Assembly: GCA_026954015.1 (NCBI GenBank)
Contig: JAIXLP010000051.1
Span: forward strand, 1 to 64,000
DNA from: Burkholderiales bacterium
Lineage (GTDB): Bacteria; Pseudomonadota; Gammaproteobacteria; Burkholderiales; Burkholderiaceae_C
DNA: 64,000 bases
Direction of reading: 5' to 3'
The notes under the pieces: generated by a model
What the model saw: the letters and a program-made list of their open reading frames with translations, nothing else
What the model was told of the DNA's origin: nothing
The model's database searches: none
Part shown: in pieces, positions 31,312-40,796 of the stretch
How positions within the stretch are numbered: the stretch's first letter is position 1
Layout: each line of letters begins with the position of its first letter
Program-made: the position numbers and the translations under genes

Positions 31312-32312
31312 CTTCCACCACCCCCGCCGCGCGCCGCGTGCTCGTGACCGGCGCCGACGGCTTTGTCGGCCGCAGCGTGATTGCGGCGCTGGCCAGGCGC
31401 CTTGCCGACGGCGCCATCGAGGCCGTTTTCGCCTGCGACGTGCGCGCCGTACCCGCCGAGCGGCAACTGCCGGGTGTGCACTACGTGCGGATGGATGTGC
31501 GCGCCACCGATCTTGGCGAGCAGTTCACGCGCATGCGGCCCGACACCGTGGTGCACCTGGCCTCCATCGTCACGCCCGGCAAAGGCATGACGCGCGAATT
31601 CGAATATTCGGTGGACGTGGAAGGCTCGCGCAAGGTGCTCGCCGCGTGTCTCGCCAGCGGCGTGCGCCACATCGTCGTGTCTTCCAGCGGCGCGGCCTAC
31701 GGCTACCACGCCGACAACGCCGACTGGCTGACCGAGGACATGCCCCTGCGCGGCAACGAGGCCTTCGCCTACGCCCACCACAAGCGCCTGGTCGAGGAAA
31801 TGCTGGCCGAGCACCGCCGCAGCCACCCCGCGCTGGCGCAGACCGTGCTGCGCATCGGCACCATCCTGGGCGAGCGGGTGGACAACCAGATCACCGCGCT
31901 GTTCGAAAAACCCCGGCTGATCGCGATCCAGGGGAGCCACAGCCCCTTCGTCTTCATCTGGGACGAGGACGTGACCGGCGCCATCGTGCACGCGCTCTCG
32001 GGCCACGCCCTGCCCGGCTGCTACAACCTCGCGGGCGACGGGGCGCTGACCATTCACGAAATCGCGCGGCGCCTGAGCAAGCGCACGCGCGACTTTCCGC
32101 CCGGCCTGCTCAAGGCGCTGCTGGCCATCGGCTCGCGGCTGGGCGTGAGCCGCTACGGCCCCGAGCAGCTGGACTTCCTGCGCTACCGGCCGGTGCTGCT
32201 CAACACCGCGCTCAAAGAGCGCTTCGGCTACACCCCCTCACGCACCAGCAGCGAGGCCTTCGATGCCTTCGTGGCCGCGCGCGCAGCGCAGGGCCGCCCC
32301 GTCACCGCATGA
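31308..32312 (+). CDS. NAD-dependent epimerase/dehydratase (extended SDR)
   Basis: A 334-residue extended SDR with cofactor motif TGADGFVG at about residues 14-21 and catalytic YAHHK at 155-159. The C-terminal part carries the usual substrate-binding extension. These enzymes act on nucleotide sugars, sugar acids or sterol-like substrates; the sequence alone does not decide. The ATG at 31308 overlaps the symporter stop; the stop overlaps the EamA start, so the three are translationally coupled. Confidence 0.88.
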   Translation: MTSTTPAARRVLVTGADGFVGRSVIAALARRLADGAIEAVFACDVRAVPAERQLPGVHYVRMDVRATDLGEQFTRMRPDTVVHLASIVTPGKGMTREFEYSVDVEGSRKVLAACLASGVRHIVVSSSGAAYGYHADNADWLTEDMPLRGNEAFAYAHHKRLVEEMLAEHRRSHPALAQTVLRIGTILGERVDNQITALFEKPRLIAIQGSHSPFVFIWDEDVTGAIVHALSGHALPGCYNLAGDGALTIHEIARRLSKRTRDFPPGLLKALLAIGSRLGVSRYGPEQLDFLRYRPVLLNTALKERFGYTPSRTSSEAFDAFVAARAAQGRPVTA

Positions 32313-33244
32313 GCGCCGTACCCCGTTTTTCGCGCGGCGACTGGGCGCGCGCCATTGCCGTCGTCGTCATCTGGGGGCTGAACTTCGTCGTGATGAAGCT
32401 CGGCCTGCAAAGCCTGAACCCCATGCTGCTCGGCGCGCTGCGCTTCTCGGCCGCGTCGCTGCCCTTCCTGCTCTTCGTGCGCCCGCCGCGCGGCCTGCCC
32501 TGGCGCTTCGTGCTCGGTTACGGTCTGGCGCAGGGCGTGGGGCAGTTCGGCCTGCTGTTTTTGGGCCTGCGCCTGGGCATGACGGCGAGCATGGCCTCGG
32601 TGGTGATGCAGGTGCAGGTCTTCTTCACGCTCGCGGCCTCGCCGTGGCTGCACGAGCGCGTGCGCCCGGCGCAGTGGCTGGGCCTGGCGGTGGCGATGGC
32701 GGGCCTGCTCATGATCGCCACGGCGCACGGCGACGGGCCGGGGCAGATGACGCTGATCGGTTTCATCCTCACCACCGGCGCCTCGGCCATGTGGGCCGCT
32801 TCCAACGTGATAGCGCGCCGCGCAAGCCAGTCCTACGTTTACGAGCCTTTTCCCTTCATTGTCTGGAGCGGCGCCGTGGCCATCGCGCCGTTCTTCGCGC
32901 TCGCCGTCTGGCTCGACGGCGCGGGCGTGGTGGTCCAGCAGCTGCGTTCGCTCAGCCTCACGGCGATCGCCGCCGTGCTCTACCTGGCGCTGCTCGCCAC
33001 GCTGCTCGCCTACAGCCTGTGGACGCGCCTGCTGCAGCGCCACCCCGCGGGTGAAGTCGCGCCGTTCGCGCTCATGGTGCCGGTCGTCGGCCTGTGGGCG
33101 GGCGTGGTGCTGCTGGGCGAGACGCCCAGCGGCATGCAGTGGCTGGGTACCGCCGTCGTATTGCTCGGGCTGGCGGTGAACCAGCAGCGGGCGCTGGTAC
33201 GGCTGCACCCCCGGCAAGCCGCATCCGATGCAAAGCCTCTGTAA
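32309..33244 (+). CDS. EamA-family (DMT) exporter
   Basis: A 311-residue membrane protein with about ten hydrophobic segments forming two EamA repeats, beginning IAVVVIWGLNFVVMKLGLQS. It resembles the O-acetylserine/cysteine exporter EamA group. It is the last gene in the five-gene run and could export an intermediate or unrelated metabolite. The ATG at 32309 overlaps the epimerase stop by four bases. Confidence 0.88.
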   Translation: MSAVPRFSRGDWARAIAVVVIWGLNFVVMKLGLQSLNPMLLGALRFSAASLPFLLFVRPPRGLPWRFVLGYGLAQGVGQFGLLFLGLRLGMTASMASVVMQVQVFFTLAASPWLHERVRPAQWLGLAVAMAGLLMIATAHGDGPGQMTLIGFILTTGASAMWAASNVIARRASQSYVYEPFPFIVWSGAVAIAPFFALAVWLDGAGVVVQQLRSLSLTAIAAVLYLALLATLLAYSLWTRLLQRHPAGEVAPFALMVPVVGLWAGVVLLGETPSGMQWLGTAVVLLGLAVNQQRALVRLHPRQAASDAKPL

Positions 33245-33358
33245 AGATGCGTGAAGACTTGGCAGGCGCCATGCGGTTTGCGGGCAGATATGCGACAGTT
33301 GCAGACTTTGTTGCGACAATGCCGCGCGCAATGCATATCCCCCTTGCAGCCCCGCCCC

Positions 33359-34594
33359 ATGACCTCTGCGCCTAGACGTCAACCCGCCGACCAAGCGCCG
33401 CTCCCGCGCACCTCCCCCACCGCCTCCTTCGCCGCCGCCCGCTCTGGCGCGCTGCTGGTCTGCGTGCTGGCACTCGCCGCCTGCGGGCCCAAGGCGGCAG
33501 CGCCCGCCGGCCCTGCCGGCCCGGCGGAGGTCGGCGTGATGACGCTGCAGGCCGAGCCGCACACCTTTACCACCGAGCTGCCGGGGCGCACGAGCGCCTT
33601 CCTCGTGGCGGAGGTGCGCCCGCAGGTGGGCGGCATCCTGCAAAAGCGCCTGTTCACCGAAGGCGCGCCGGTCAAGGCAGGGCAGGTGCTCTACCAGATC
33701 GACCCCGCAAGCTTCGAGGTGCAACTGGCCAGCGCGCAGGCGCAACTGGCCAAGGCGCAAAGCAGCGAGCGCGCCGCACAGGTGAACGCCACGCGCAATG
33801 CGGAGCTGATCAAGTCCAACGCCGTGAGCCGCCAGCAGTACGACGACAGCCAGACGCAGCTCGCGCAGGCGCGCTCGGACGTCGCCGCCGCGCGCGCGGC
33901 GGTGCAGGGCGCGCAGCTCAATCTGGGCTACACGCACATCAAGGCGCCGATCGCGGGGCTCACGAGTGCGTCGAGCGTCACGCCCGGCGCGCTGCTCACC
34001 GCCAACCAGGCGCAAATGCTCACGACCATCACGCAGACCGACCCGCTGTACGTGGACATCACGCAATCAACCACCGAGGTGCTGCGCCTCAAGCGCCAGC
34101 TCGCGGGCGGCCAGCTCACGCGCGACAGCAAGGGCGCGGCGCGCATCACGCTGGTGCTGGACGACGGCAGCACCTACGCGCACGAGGGCACGCTGCAGTT
34201 CAGCGGCGTGCAGGTCAACCCCGCCACGGGCGCGATCACGCTGCGCGCCACCGTGCCCAATCCCGAGGGGCTCCTGATGCCCGGCATGTACGTGCGCGCG
34301 CGCCTGCAGGAGGGCGTGAGCGAGCACGCGCTGCTGGCGCCGCAGCAGGCGGTGACGCGCGACCCGGCCGGCGTGGCGCGGGTGCTCGTGGTCAAGGAAG
34401 ACGACACGCTGGAAAACCGCCGCATCGTGACGGGCGCCGCCGTCGGCAACCGCTGGGAAGTGCTCTCGGGCCTGACAGCGGGCGAGCGCATCCTGGTGGA
34501 CGGCTCGCAGCGCGTAAAGGCTGGCGACAAGGTCAAGCCCGTACCGGTGCAACCCAAGCCGGCTGAGCCCACCAAGACCGAAGCCCAGTCCTGA
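33359..34594 (+). CDS. RND efflux periplasmic adaptor (AcrA/MexA type)
   Basis: A 411-residue membrane fusion protein linking an RND pump to an outer membrane channel. It has a lipoprotein signal ending in LALAAC (Cys42), a lipoyl-like half motif VRPQVGGILQKRLFTEGAPV, a long coiled-coil hairpin rich in Ala/Gln (about 110-200), and the second half motif YTHIKAPIAGLTS. The 37-residue lead before the hydrophobic segment is long, so the true start may be downstream at a non-ATG codon. The pump gene follows by 15 bases. Confidence 0.92.
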   Translation: MTSAPRRQPADQAPLPRTSPTASFAAARSGALLVCVLALAACGPKAAAPAGPAGPAEVGVMTLQAEPHTFTTELPGRTSAFLVAEVRPQVGGILQKRLFTEGAPVKAGQVLYQIDPASFEVQLASAQAQLAKAQSSERAAQVNATRNAELIKSNAVSRQQYDDSQTQLAQARSDVAAARAAVQGAQLNLGYTHIKAPIAGLTSASSVTPGALLTANQAQMLTTITQTDPLYVDITQSTTEVLRLKRQLAGGQLTRDSKGAARITLVLDDGSTYAHEGTLQFSGVQVNPATGAITLRATVPNPEGLLMPGMYVRARLQEGVSEHALLAPQQAVTRDPAGVARVLVVKEDDTLENRRIVTGAAVGNRWEVLSGLTAGERILVDGSQRVKAGDKVKPVPVQPKPAEPTKTEAQS

Positions 34595-34609
34595 GAGGGC
34601 ACCCTCGCC

Positions 34610-37600
34610 ATGGCGCAGTTTTTCATCAGCCGCCCGGTCTTCGCCTGGGTGATCGCGATCATGATCATGCTCGCGGGGGCGTTCTCCATCGTCACGCTGC
34701 CGCTGGAGATGTACCCCGAGATCGCGCCGCCGCGCGTGACCATCAACACCACCTACACCGGCGCCTCGGCCGAGACGGTGGAAAACTCGGTCACGCAGAT
34801 CATCGAGCAGCAGCTCAAGGGCCTGGACAACCTGCTGTACATGCAGTCCACGAGCGACTCGGCGGGGCGCTCGCGCACCACGCTCACCTTTGCGCCGGGC
34901 GCCAACATCGACGTGGCGCAGGTGCAGGCGCAAAACAAGATGCAGGGCGCGATGAACCGCCTGCCCGACCAGGTCAAGAGCCGGGGCGTGTTCATCAACA
35001 AGGGCGGGCAGGACTTCCTCGTCACCTACGTCTTCACCTCGCCCGACCCCAACGTCTCGCAGGTGACGATCGGCGACTACCTCAACAGCAACGTGGTGGA
35101 CGTGCTCGCGCGCATCGACGGCGTGGGCGACATCTTCGTCTTCGGCACGCCCTACGCGATGCGCATCTGGATGAATCCGGCGCTGATGGAGAAGTACGGC
35201 CTGATGCCGTCGGACCTCTCCAACGCGCTCAATGCGCAGAACGCGCAGGTCTCGGCCGGGCAGCTCGGCGCGCTGCCCGCGGTCAAGGACCAGATGCTCA
35301 ACGCGACCATCACCGCGCGCACCAAGCTGCAAACCGTGCAGCAGTTCAAGGACATCGTGCTCAAGGCGCTGCCCGACGGCTCGCTCGTCACCATGGCCGA
35401 CGTGGCGCGCGTGGGGCTGGAGGCGGACAACTACACCGTGCGTTCGGTGCTCAACGGCCAGCCCGGCGCGGGCCTGGGCATCATCCTGGCCGACGGCGCC
35501 AACGCCACCAAGGTGGCCGACGACATCGCGAAAAAGCTCGCCGAACTCGCACCCTACTTTCCCGACGGCATCACCGGCTTCGTCAGCTCGGACTCCACGC
35601 CCTTCGTGCGCGCCTCGATCAAGGAAGTGGTCAAGACCCTGGCCGAGGCCATGGTGCTCGTCGTGCTCGTGATGTTCCTGTTCCTGCAGAACTGGCGCGC
35701 CACCTTCATCCCGATGATCTCGGTGCCGGTGGTGCTGCTGGGCACGCTCGGGGTGCTCAACGTCATGGGCTACTCGATCAACATGCTCACCATGTTCGCG
35801 CTGGTGCTCGCGATCGGCCTGCTCGTGGACGACGCCATCGTGGTGATCGAAAACGTCGAGCGCGTGATGAAGGAACAGGGCCTGTCGCCCACGGACGCGA
35901 CGCGCGAATCGATGCGCGAAATCACTCCCGCGCTCATCGGCATCGGCCTCACGCTCGCCGCCGTGTTCGTGCCCATGGCCTTCTTCCCGGGCTCGGTGGG
36001 GGTGATCTACCGGCAGTTTTCCATCACCATCGTCGCGGCGATGGGGCTGTCGGTGTTCATCGCGCTCACGCTCACGCCCGCGCTGTGCGCAAGCCTGCTC
36101 AAATCCATGGACCACAGCCAGCCGGGGCATGCACCGCGCCGCGGGCTGCCGGGTATTGCCGACCGGTTCTTCCAGTGGTTCAACCGCCATTTCGACGCCA
36201 GCGCCACGCGCTACCAGAGCAGCGTGGCGCGCCTGCTCAAGCGCGCCCTGCGCATGATGGTGCTGTTCGCCGTCGTGCTCGCCGCGGTAGCGTGGATGTT
36301 CCACCGCCTGCCCACCTCGTTCCTGCCCAACGAAGACCAGGGCTTCATCCGCGTGAACGTCACGATGCCGTCGGGCGCGACCGACGCGCAGCTGCAGGCG
36401 GTGATGGAAGACATCCGCCTGTACTTCAAGGACAAGCCCGGGATCTTCAGCACCAACGCCGTCTACGGCTTCAACGGCAACCAGAGCTCGGGCAGCATGC
36501 TGGTGCGCCTGACCAGCTGGGACCAGCGCCCGCTTGCCAGCCAGTCGGCCGAAGCCATCGCGCGCAAGGCCAACCAGGACCTGCGCCACATCCGCGACGC
36601 GCGCATCTTCGTCGTGATGCCGCCGGCGGTGCGCGGCCTGGGTTCGAGCGCCGGCATCAACTTCATCCTCAAGGACCTGAACGGCCTGGGCCACGAGGCG
36701 CTGATGAAGGCCAAGGACGACATGATCGCCCGCTCGCGCGACGAGCCGGCGCTGGCGAACATGCGCACCACGGGCTTTGACGACACCTCCGAGCTGGAGG
36801 TGGTGGTGGACGACCGCAAGGCCTCGGCGCTGGGCCTGTCCACGAACGACATCAACACCACGCTCTCCAGCGCGCTGGGCGGCACCTACGTCAACGACTT
36901 CATCAACCAGGGGCGCGTCAAGCGGGTGTACATCCAGGGCGACGCGCCCGCCCGCATGCTGCCACAGGACATCGCCAAGTGGAGCGTGCGCAACAAGAAC
37001 GGCGAGATGGTGCGCTTCGCCAGCTTCTCGACCACGCGCTGGAGCAGCGGCTCGCCCCAGCTCATGCGCTACAACGGCAGCCCGGCGATGGAGATGGAGG
37101 CCAACACCGCCGAGGGCGCAAGTTCGGGCGACGCGATGGACGCGGTCGAGCGCATCATGCAGACCATGCCGCCGGGCATAGGCATCGAATGGACCGGCGC
37201 CTCGCTGCAGGAGCGCCAGTCGGGCTCGCAGGCGCCGCTCCTGTACGCCGTCTCCATCCTCTTCGTGTTCCTGTGCCTGGCTGCGCTGTACGAGAGCTGG
37301 AGCGTGCCCGCCTCGGTCATGCTGGCGGTGCCGCTGGGCGTGATCGGCGCGCTCATCGCCACTTACGGACGGGGCCTGGCCAACGACGTGTACTTTCAGG
37401 TGGGGCTGCTCACCACCGTGGGGCTGGCGTCCAAGAACGCCATCCTGATCGTGGAGTTCGCCATGCAGTTGCAGGAGCGCGGCCAGGGCCTGATCGAGGC
37501 CACGGTGCACGCGGTGCGCCTGCGCCTGCGCCCCATCCTGATGACCTCGCTGGCGTTTGGCTTCGGCGTGCTGCCGCTGGCCGTGGGCACCGGCGCGGGC

Positions 37601-37726
37601 GCGGCCGGGCGCAACGCCATCGGCACCGCGGTGCTCGGCGGCATGGTGTTCTCCACCATCCTGGGCATCTTCTTCGTGCCGGTGTTCTTCCTGGTGGTGC
37701 GCAAGCTGTTCACGAAGGCCAAGTAA
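34610..37726 (+). CDS. RND multidrug efflux permease (AcrB type, HAE-1)
   Basis: A 1038-residue inner-membrane proton/drug antiporter with the length of AcrB. The start AQFFISRPVFAWVIAIMIML is typical of HAE-1 pumps. Proton-relay residues are present: Asp407-Asp408 in VDDAIVVIEN and Lys942 in ASKNAILIVEF. Two large periplasmic loops are visible. No outer membrane factor gene follows, so the pump must use a TolC-like protein encoded elsewhere. No regulator of the usual TetR/AcrR type adjoins it. Confidence 0.95.
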   Translation: MAQFFISRPVFAWVIAIMIMLAGAFSIVTLPLEMYPEIAPPRVTINTTYTGASAETVENSVTQIIEQQLKGLDNLLYMQSTSDSAGRSRTTLTFAPGANIDVAQVQAQNKMQGAMNRLPDQVKSRGVFINKGGQDFLVTYVFTSPDPNVSQVTIGDYLNSNVVDVLARIDGVGDIFVFGTPYAMRIWMNPALMEKYGLMPSDLSNALNAQNAQVSAGQLGALPAVKDQMLNATITARTKLQTVQQFKDIVLKALPDGSLVTMADVARVGLEADNYTVRSVLNGQPGAGLGIILADGANATKVADDIAKKLAELAPYFPDGITGFVSSDSTPFVRASIKEVVKTLAEAMVLVVLVMFLFLQNWRATFIPMISVPVVLLGTLGVLNVMGYSINMLTMFALVLAIGLLVDDAIVVIENVERVMKEQGLSPTDATRESMREITPALIGIGLTLAAVFVPMAFFPGSVGVIYRQFSITIVAAMGLSVFIALTLTPALCASLLKSMDHSQPGHAPRRGLPGIADRFFQWFNRHFDASATRYQSSVARLLKRALRMMVLFAVVLAAVAWMFHRLPTSFLPNEDQGFIRVNVTMPSGATDAQLQAVMEDIRLYFKDKPGIFSTNAVYGFNGNQSSGSMLVRLTSWDQRPLASQSAEAIARKANQDLRHIRDARIFVVMPPAVRGLGSSAGINFILKDLNGLGHEALMKAKDDMIARSRDEPALANMRTTGFDDTSELEVVVDDRKASALGLSTNDINTTLSSALGGTYVNDFINQGRVKRVYIQGDAPARMLPQDIAKWSVRNKNGEMVRFASFSTTRWSSGSPQLMRYNGSPAMEMEANTAEGASSGDAMDAVERIMQTMPPGIGIEWTGASLQERQSGSQAPLLYAVSILFVFLCLAALYESWSVPASVMLAVPLGVIGALIATYGRGLANDVYFQVGLLTTVGLASKNAILIVEFAMQLQERGQGLIEATVHAVRLRLRPILMTSLAFGFGVLPLAVGTGAGAAGRNAIGTAVLGGMVFSTILGIFFVPVFFLVVRKLFTKAK

Positions 37727-37741
37727 AGAACACTTGCCGAC

Positions 37742-39652
37742 TTACCGCAGGACGCCCGCGAAAAAGGCCGCGAGCTCGTCGTACCCGTCCAGCGGCAGCA
37801 CGTTGGCCACGTACTGGTCGGGTCGTACCACCACCATGCAGCCGCGCTCGCGGTCGATGCCGCGCATCTCGAAGATGTCGCCCGCCCCCTTGTGGTCGAC
37901 GCAGAAGATCTTCTCGTGGTCCTGCAGGCCGAGCTTGCCCGTCCTGGGCCTGAGCAGCGAGGGCATCTTCTCGTAGGCAAGCTGGTCAAACGTCTGCTGG
38001 AACACGGCGCGCACGTCGATCACCGCGTCGATGTCCTCGCCCTTGCGCGTGTGACGCACCACGGGCGAGCGCGGGTCGCGCTCCAGCCAGTCCGCGAGCC
38101 GGTGCATGGCCGAGCCTGCGTCCGAGCCGTCGGCCTTCCCGGCGAACGCATAGATGCGCCAGCGCGCGTCGGCCTCGGCCACATGGCCGAGCTGCATGCG
38201 CCTGGCATCGGCGAGGCGCACCACCGGCGCCGAATGAAAGCGTCGGCCGATCTCTTCGCCCCTGGCAAGCGCCTGGTATGTGCCGGCGGCGAACAGCGTG
38301 GAGCGGTCGTACTTGACCGCCGTGCCACCGGTGAACTCCAGGTTCTGCTTGAACTGGCGGATGATGCGCGGCTCCTCGGTGCCGTCGCGCTCGGCCTGCG
38401 TGGTCGGCGCCGACATGACGCGCGCCCACTCGTGGTCGGTCTCCACCAGCCGCCGCGCTTCCGTCAGGCGCTCCCTGGAATAGCTGCGCAGCAGGCTCGC
38501 GTCGGCCCGTCCCTGCAGCACGTGCACCAGCTTCCAGCCGAGGTTGAAGGTGTCCTGCATCGAGACGTTCATGCCCTGCCCCGCCTTGGGCGAGTGGGTG
38601 TGGCAGGCGTCACCCGCGGTGAACACGCGCGGGTTGCGCGCCGAGCCCTCGGGCACGTCGTCGAACTTGTCGGTAATGCTGTGCCCGATCTCGTAGATCG
38701 ACCACCAGACCACCTCCTTCACGTCCAGCGTGTAGGGCCGCAGGATGCGGTTGGCCGCCGCGATCATGTCGTCCTGCGTGAACTTGCGGCTCGCCACCTT
38801 TTCGTCGGGGCGCAGCCTGTCGAGCTCGACGTACATGCGAAAGATGTAGCCGCCCTCGCGCGGCAGGATCAGCACGTTGCCCTCGCTCGCCGAGGAGATG
38901 AGGCACTTCTGCCGCACGTCCGGAAAATCGGTATTGGCCAGGATGTCCATCACGCCCCAGGCCTGGTGCGCCGCGTCGCCGTGCAGGGTGCCGCCGATCG
39001 CCTTGCGTACCGCCGAGTGCGCGCCGTCGCAGCCCACCACGTAGTTCGCGCGCACCGTGCGGGTGGCCCACCAGTTGATGCCGCTCGCATCCTTGATCGT
39101 CACGGTCACCGGGTGGTCGTCGGTCGTCGGGTCAACCTGCAGATCCACAACCTCCCAGCCATAGTCGGGCTCCAGGCGCGAGGGCGAATTGCGCATCACT
39201 TCCAGGAAGAGCTCGTGCAGGCGCGCCTGGTTGATCAGGATGTGCGGCATCTCCGAGCTGTCATCGGCCACGTCCTGCACGCGGCCCACCCGGTGGATGT
39301 GCTGCGGGTTGACCGGATCGGGCATCCAGAAACTGGTCTGGTTGACCCAATAGGTCTCGCGCTTGATCTTGTCGGCGAAGCCGAAGGCCTGGAACATCTC
39401 CATCGTGCGGGTGTTGATGCCGTCCGCCTTGCCCTTGATGATGTTCGCGGGCATGCGCTCGACGATCATCGTGTCGATCCCGGGGAACTGCGAGAGTTGT
39501 GCCGCCAGACACAAGCCGGCCGGACCGGTACCGGCAATCAGCACGTCCACCTGGTCGGGAATCGGCTCGTGGACGCCGCGGCTGCGCCGGTTCGGCGCCG
39601 CCGGTTTCACGTCCGGGTTGCCGCCCCGAAAACCATCCTTGTAATACTGCAT
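37742..39652 (-). CDS. mobA: FAD-dependent aromatic hydroxylase, MobA-like
   Basis: A 636-residue flavoprotein hydroxylase with FAD motif GTGPAG at 41-46, a GCDGAHSAVR motif and the second FAD motif GDACHTHSPKAGQGMN, and a C-terminal thioredoxin-like domain as in phenol 2-monooxygenase. Length and sequence resemble Comamonas testosteroni 3-hydroxybenzoate 4-monooxygenase, which makes protocatechuate. The divergent MarR gene strengthens this. The ATG at 39652 has GAGGAG about seven bases upstream. Other phenolic substrates remain possible. Confidence 0.82.
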   Translation of the reverse strand: MQYYKDGFRGGNPDVKPAAPNRRSRGVHEPIPDQVDVLIAGTGPAGLCLAAQLSQFPGIDTMIVERMPANIIKGKADGINTRTMEMFQAFGFADKIKRETYWVNQTSFWMPDPVNPQHIHRVGRVQDVADDSSEMPHILINQARLHELFLEVMRNSPSRLEPDYGWEVVDLQVDPTTDDHPVTVTIKDASGINWWATRTVRANYVVGCDGAHSAVRKAIGGTLHGDAAHQAWGVMDILANTDFPDVRQKCLISSASEGNVLILPREGGYIFRMYVELDRLRPDEKVASRKFTQDDMIAAANRILRPYTLDVKEVVWWSIYEIGHSITDKFDDVPEGSARNPRVFTAGDACHTHSPKAGQGMNVSMQDTFNLGWKLVHVLQGRADASLLRSYSRERLTEARRLVETDHEWARVMSAPTTQAERDGTEEPRIIRQFKQNLEFTGGTAVKYDRSTLFAAGTYQALARGEEIGRRFHSAPVVRLADARRMQLGHVAEADARWRIYAFAGKADGSDAGSAMHRLADWLERDPRSPVVRHTRKGEDIDAVIDVRAVFQQTFDQLAYEKMPSLLRPRTGKLGLQDHEKIFCVDHKGAGDIFEMRGIDRERGCMVVVRPDQYVANVLPLDGYDELAAFFAGVLR

Positions 39653-39707
39653 CGTGGGTCTCCTCGGGTGGAACAGCGCATGGCTCGATCCACCAGCGCC
39701 AGTGTTT

Positions 39708-39737
39708 ATAGTAACTATGCTTACTATTCCCTGTCAA
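39708..39737 (-). promoter_or_regulatory. mobA promoter overlapped by a MarR-type palindrome
   Basis: On the minus strand a -35 box TTGACA (39737-39732) and a -10 box TACTAT (39713-39708) are separated by 18 bases, leaving a leader of about 50 bases before the mobA ATG. The imperfect palindrome ATAGTAACTATGCTTACTAT (39708-39727; arms ATAGTAA/TTACTAT) covers the -10 box and most of the spacer. A repressor bound there would block mobA; the adjoining MarR protein is the obvious candidate. Confidence 0.6.
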
Positions 39738-39746
39738 TACGGTATG

Positions 39747-39752
39747 TATACT
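39747..39752 (+). promoter_or_regulatory. Candidate -10 box for the marR gene
   Basis: TATACT on the plus strand, 51 bases before the regulator ATG. The matching -35 region at one 17-base spacer (CTATTC) is weak. It lies 20 bases from the palindrome at 39708-39727, so autoregulation is possible. Confidence 0.35.
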
Positions 39753-39803
39753 TATTTATGAGCGCGCCATTGCCGCGTTCGACCTCTTCCACGGAGCACG
39801 GAG

Positions 39804-40295
39804 ATGGCATTACTCGACATGGCGGGACACCTGATTCGGCGCATGCACCAGCAGTCCACGCAGGTCTTCGCGCAACGCACCCAGGCCGCGGGGTTCGACC
39901 TGACGGCGGTGCAGTTCGCCGCGCTGGACGCCATCCATGCCCACCCTGCCACCGACCAGGCGAGCGTCGCCGAGGCCATTGCCTACGACAGGGCCACGAT
40001 AGGCGGTGTCATCGACCGGCTGGAGCACAAGGGCTGGGTGCGCCGCGTCGTCAACGAGCGCGACCGCCGCGCGCGCGAGCTGTCGCTCACCCCCGAGGGC
40101 GAACGCATCCACGTCGCGCTGCTGCCCGTCGTTCAGGCGCTGCAAGACGACATCCTCGGCCCGCTGAACGACGTCGAGCGCGCACACCTGCTGCGGCTTG
40201 CACGGAAGATGACACGCCAGCACGCGCCGTCGGCCGCCAAGACGCGCAAGAGCCGCGGCGACGCGCCAGCGCGACAGGGCGCTGCTTCGACCTGA
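39804..40295 (+). CDS. mobR: MarR-family repressor, MobR-like
   Basis: A 163-residue winged-helix regulator. The core includes [20 protein letters not shown], the recognition region [19 protein letters not shown] and the wing [19 protein letters not shown]. In Comamonas testosteroni, MobR of this family represses mobA and is released by 3-hydroxybenzoate; here the gene diverges from a mobA-like gene across 151 bases containing a palindrome. The C-terminus is an Arg/Lys/Ala-rich tail. Confidence 0.83.
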
Positions 40296-40326
40296 CCGCC
40301 CCACCCCGAAACGCAGGCAGGCTCGC

Positions 40327-40332
40327 TATAAT
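40327..40332 (+). promoter_or_regulatory. Candidate -10 box of rpsU
   Basis: A perfect TATAAT stands 132 bases before the rpsU ATG. The 17-base-spaced upstream hexamer (CCCCGA) is a poor -35 box. The leader between the box and rpsU is otherwise featureless to me. Confidence 0.5.
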
Positions 40333-40464
40333 GCCGGGCTTCATGGCGTCAGCCCCGTCGGCCATACTAGTTACACAGACGGGGAATACCGTCGTACATG
40401 GATGGCCGGGCCCGATCTTCCCGACCAGCCCTCTGGCGGCACACATCTTGGAAAAAACTGGCTG

Positions 40465-40677
40465 ATGACAACCATCCGTGTCAAGGAAAACGAGCCGTTT
40501 GACGTGGCGCTGCGCCGCTTCAAGCGCACCATCGAAAAGCTCGGTCTGCTGACCGAACTGCGCGCCCGCGAGTTCTACGAAAAGCCCACCGCCGAGCGCA
40601 AGCGCAAGAAGGCCGCCGCGGTCAAGCGCCACTACAAGCGCGTGCGCAGCATGCAACTGCCCAAGAAGCTGTACTGA
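40465..40677 (+). CDS. rpsU: 30S ribosomal protein bS21
   Basis: A 70-residue basic ribosomal protein of the small subunit, needed for base pairing at initiation. The start [20 protein letters not shown] and the Lys/Arg-rich C-terminus ([14 protein letters not shown]) are diagnostic. The ATG at 40465 gives the usual length. In many bacteria rpsU is followed directly by yqeY; here a strong terminator and a foreign-looking gene come between. Confidence 0.98.
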
Positions 40678-40710
40678 GCCGGGCCCGCACCCGCTGGCTG
40701 CACGCCATCC

Positions 40711-40744
40711 AACCCGCGCCCGGGACGCCTGGCGCGGGTTTTTT
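40711..40744 (+). terminator. Rho-independent terminator after rpsU
   Basis: AACCCGCGCC and GGCGCGGGTT form a perfect ten-pair stem around a ten-base loop (40721-40730), followed by a run of T to 40744. It ends 34-67 bases after the rpsU stop on the plus strand. Confidence 0.92.
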
Positions 40745-40796
40745 GTTGCTTGCCGACCTCACGGCCCCACGAGCGACGCGTTGCCTTCCGGCCAAA

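Noticed and set aside
34067..37510. An open frame of more than 1100 codons on the minus strand opposite the RND pump
   Set aside because: It is a shadow of the pump gene in GC-rich DNA: its translation is rich in His, Arg and Gly, with no recognisable domain, while the plus-strand frame encodes a full AcrB-type pump.
37892..40465. An open frame of about 850 codons on the plus strand over the mobA-like and marR genes
   Set aside because: It is antisense to an evident flavoprotein hydroxylase and runs through another gene; composition is typical of a shadow frame.
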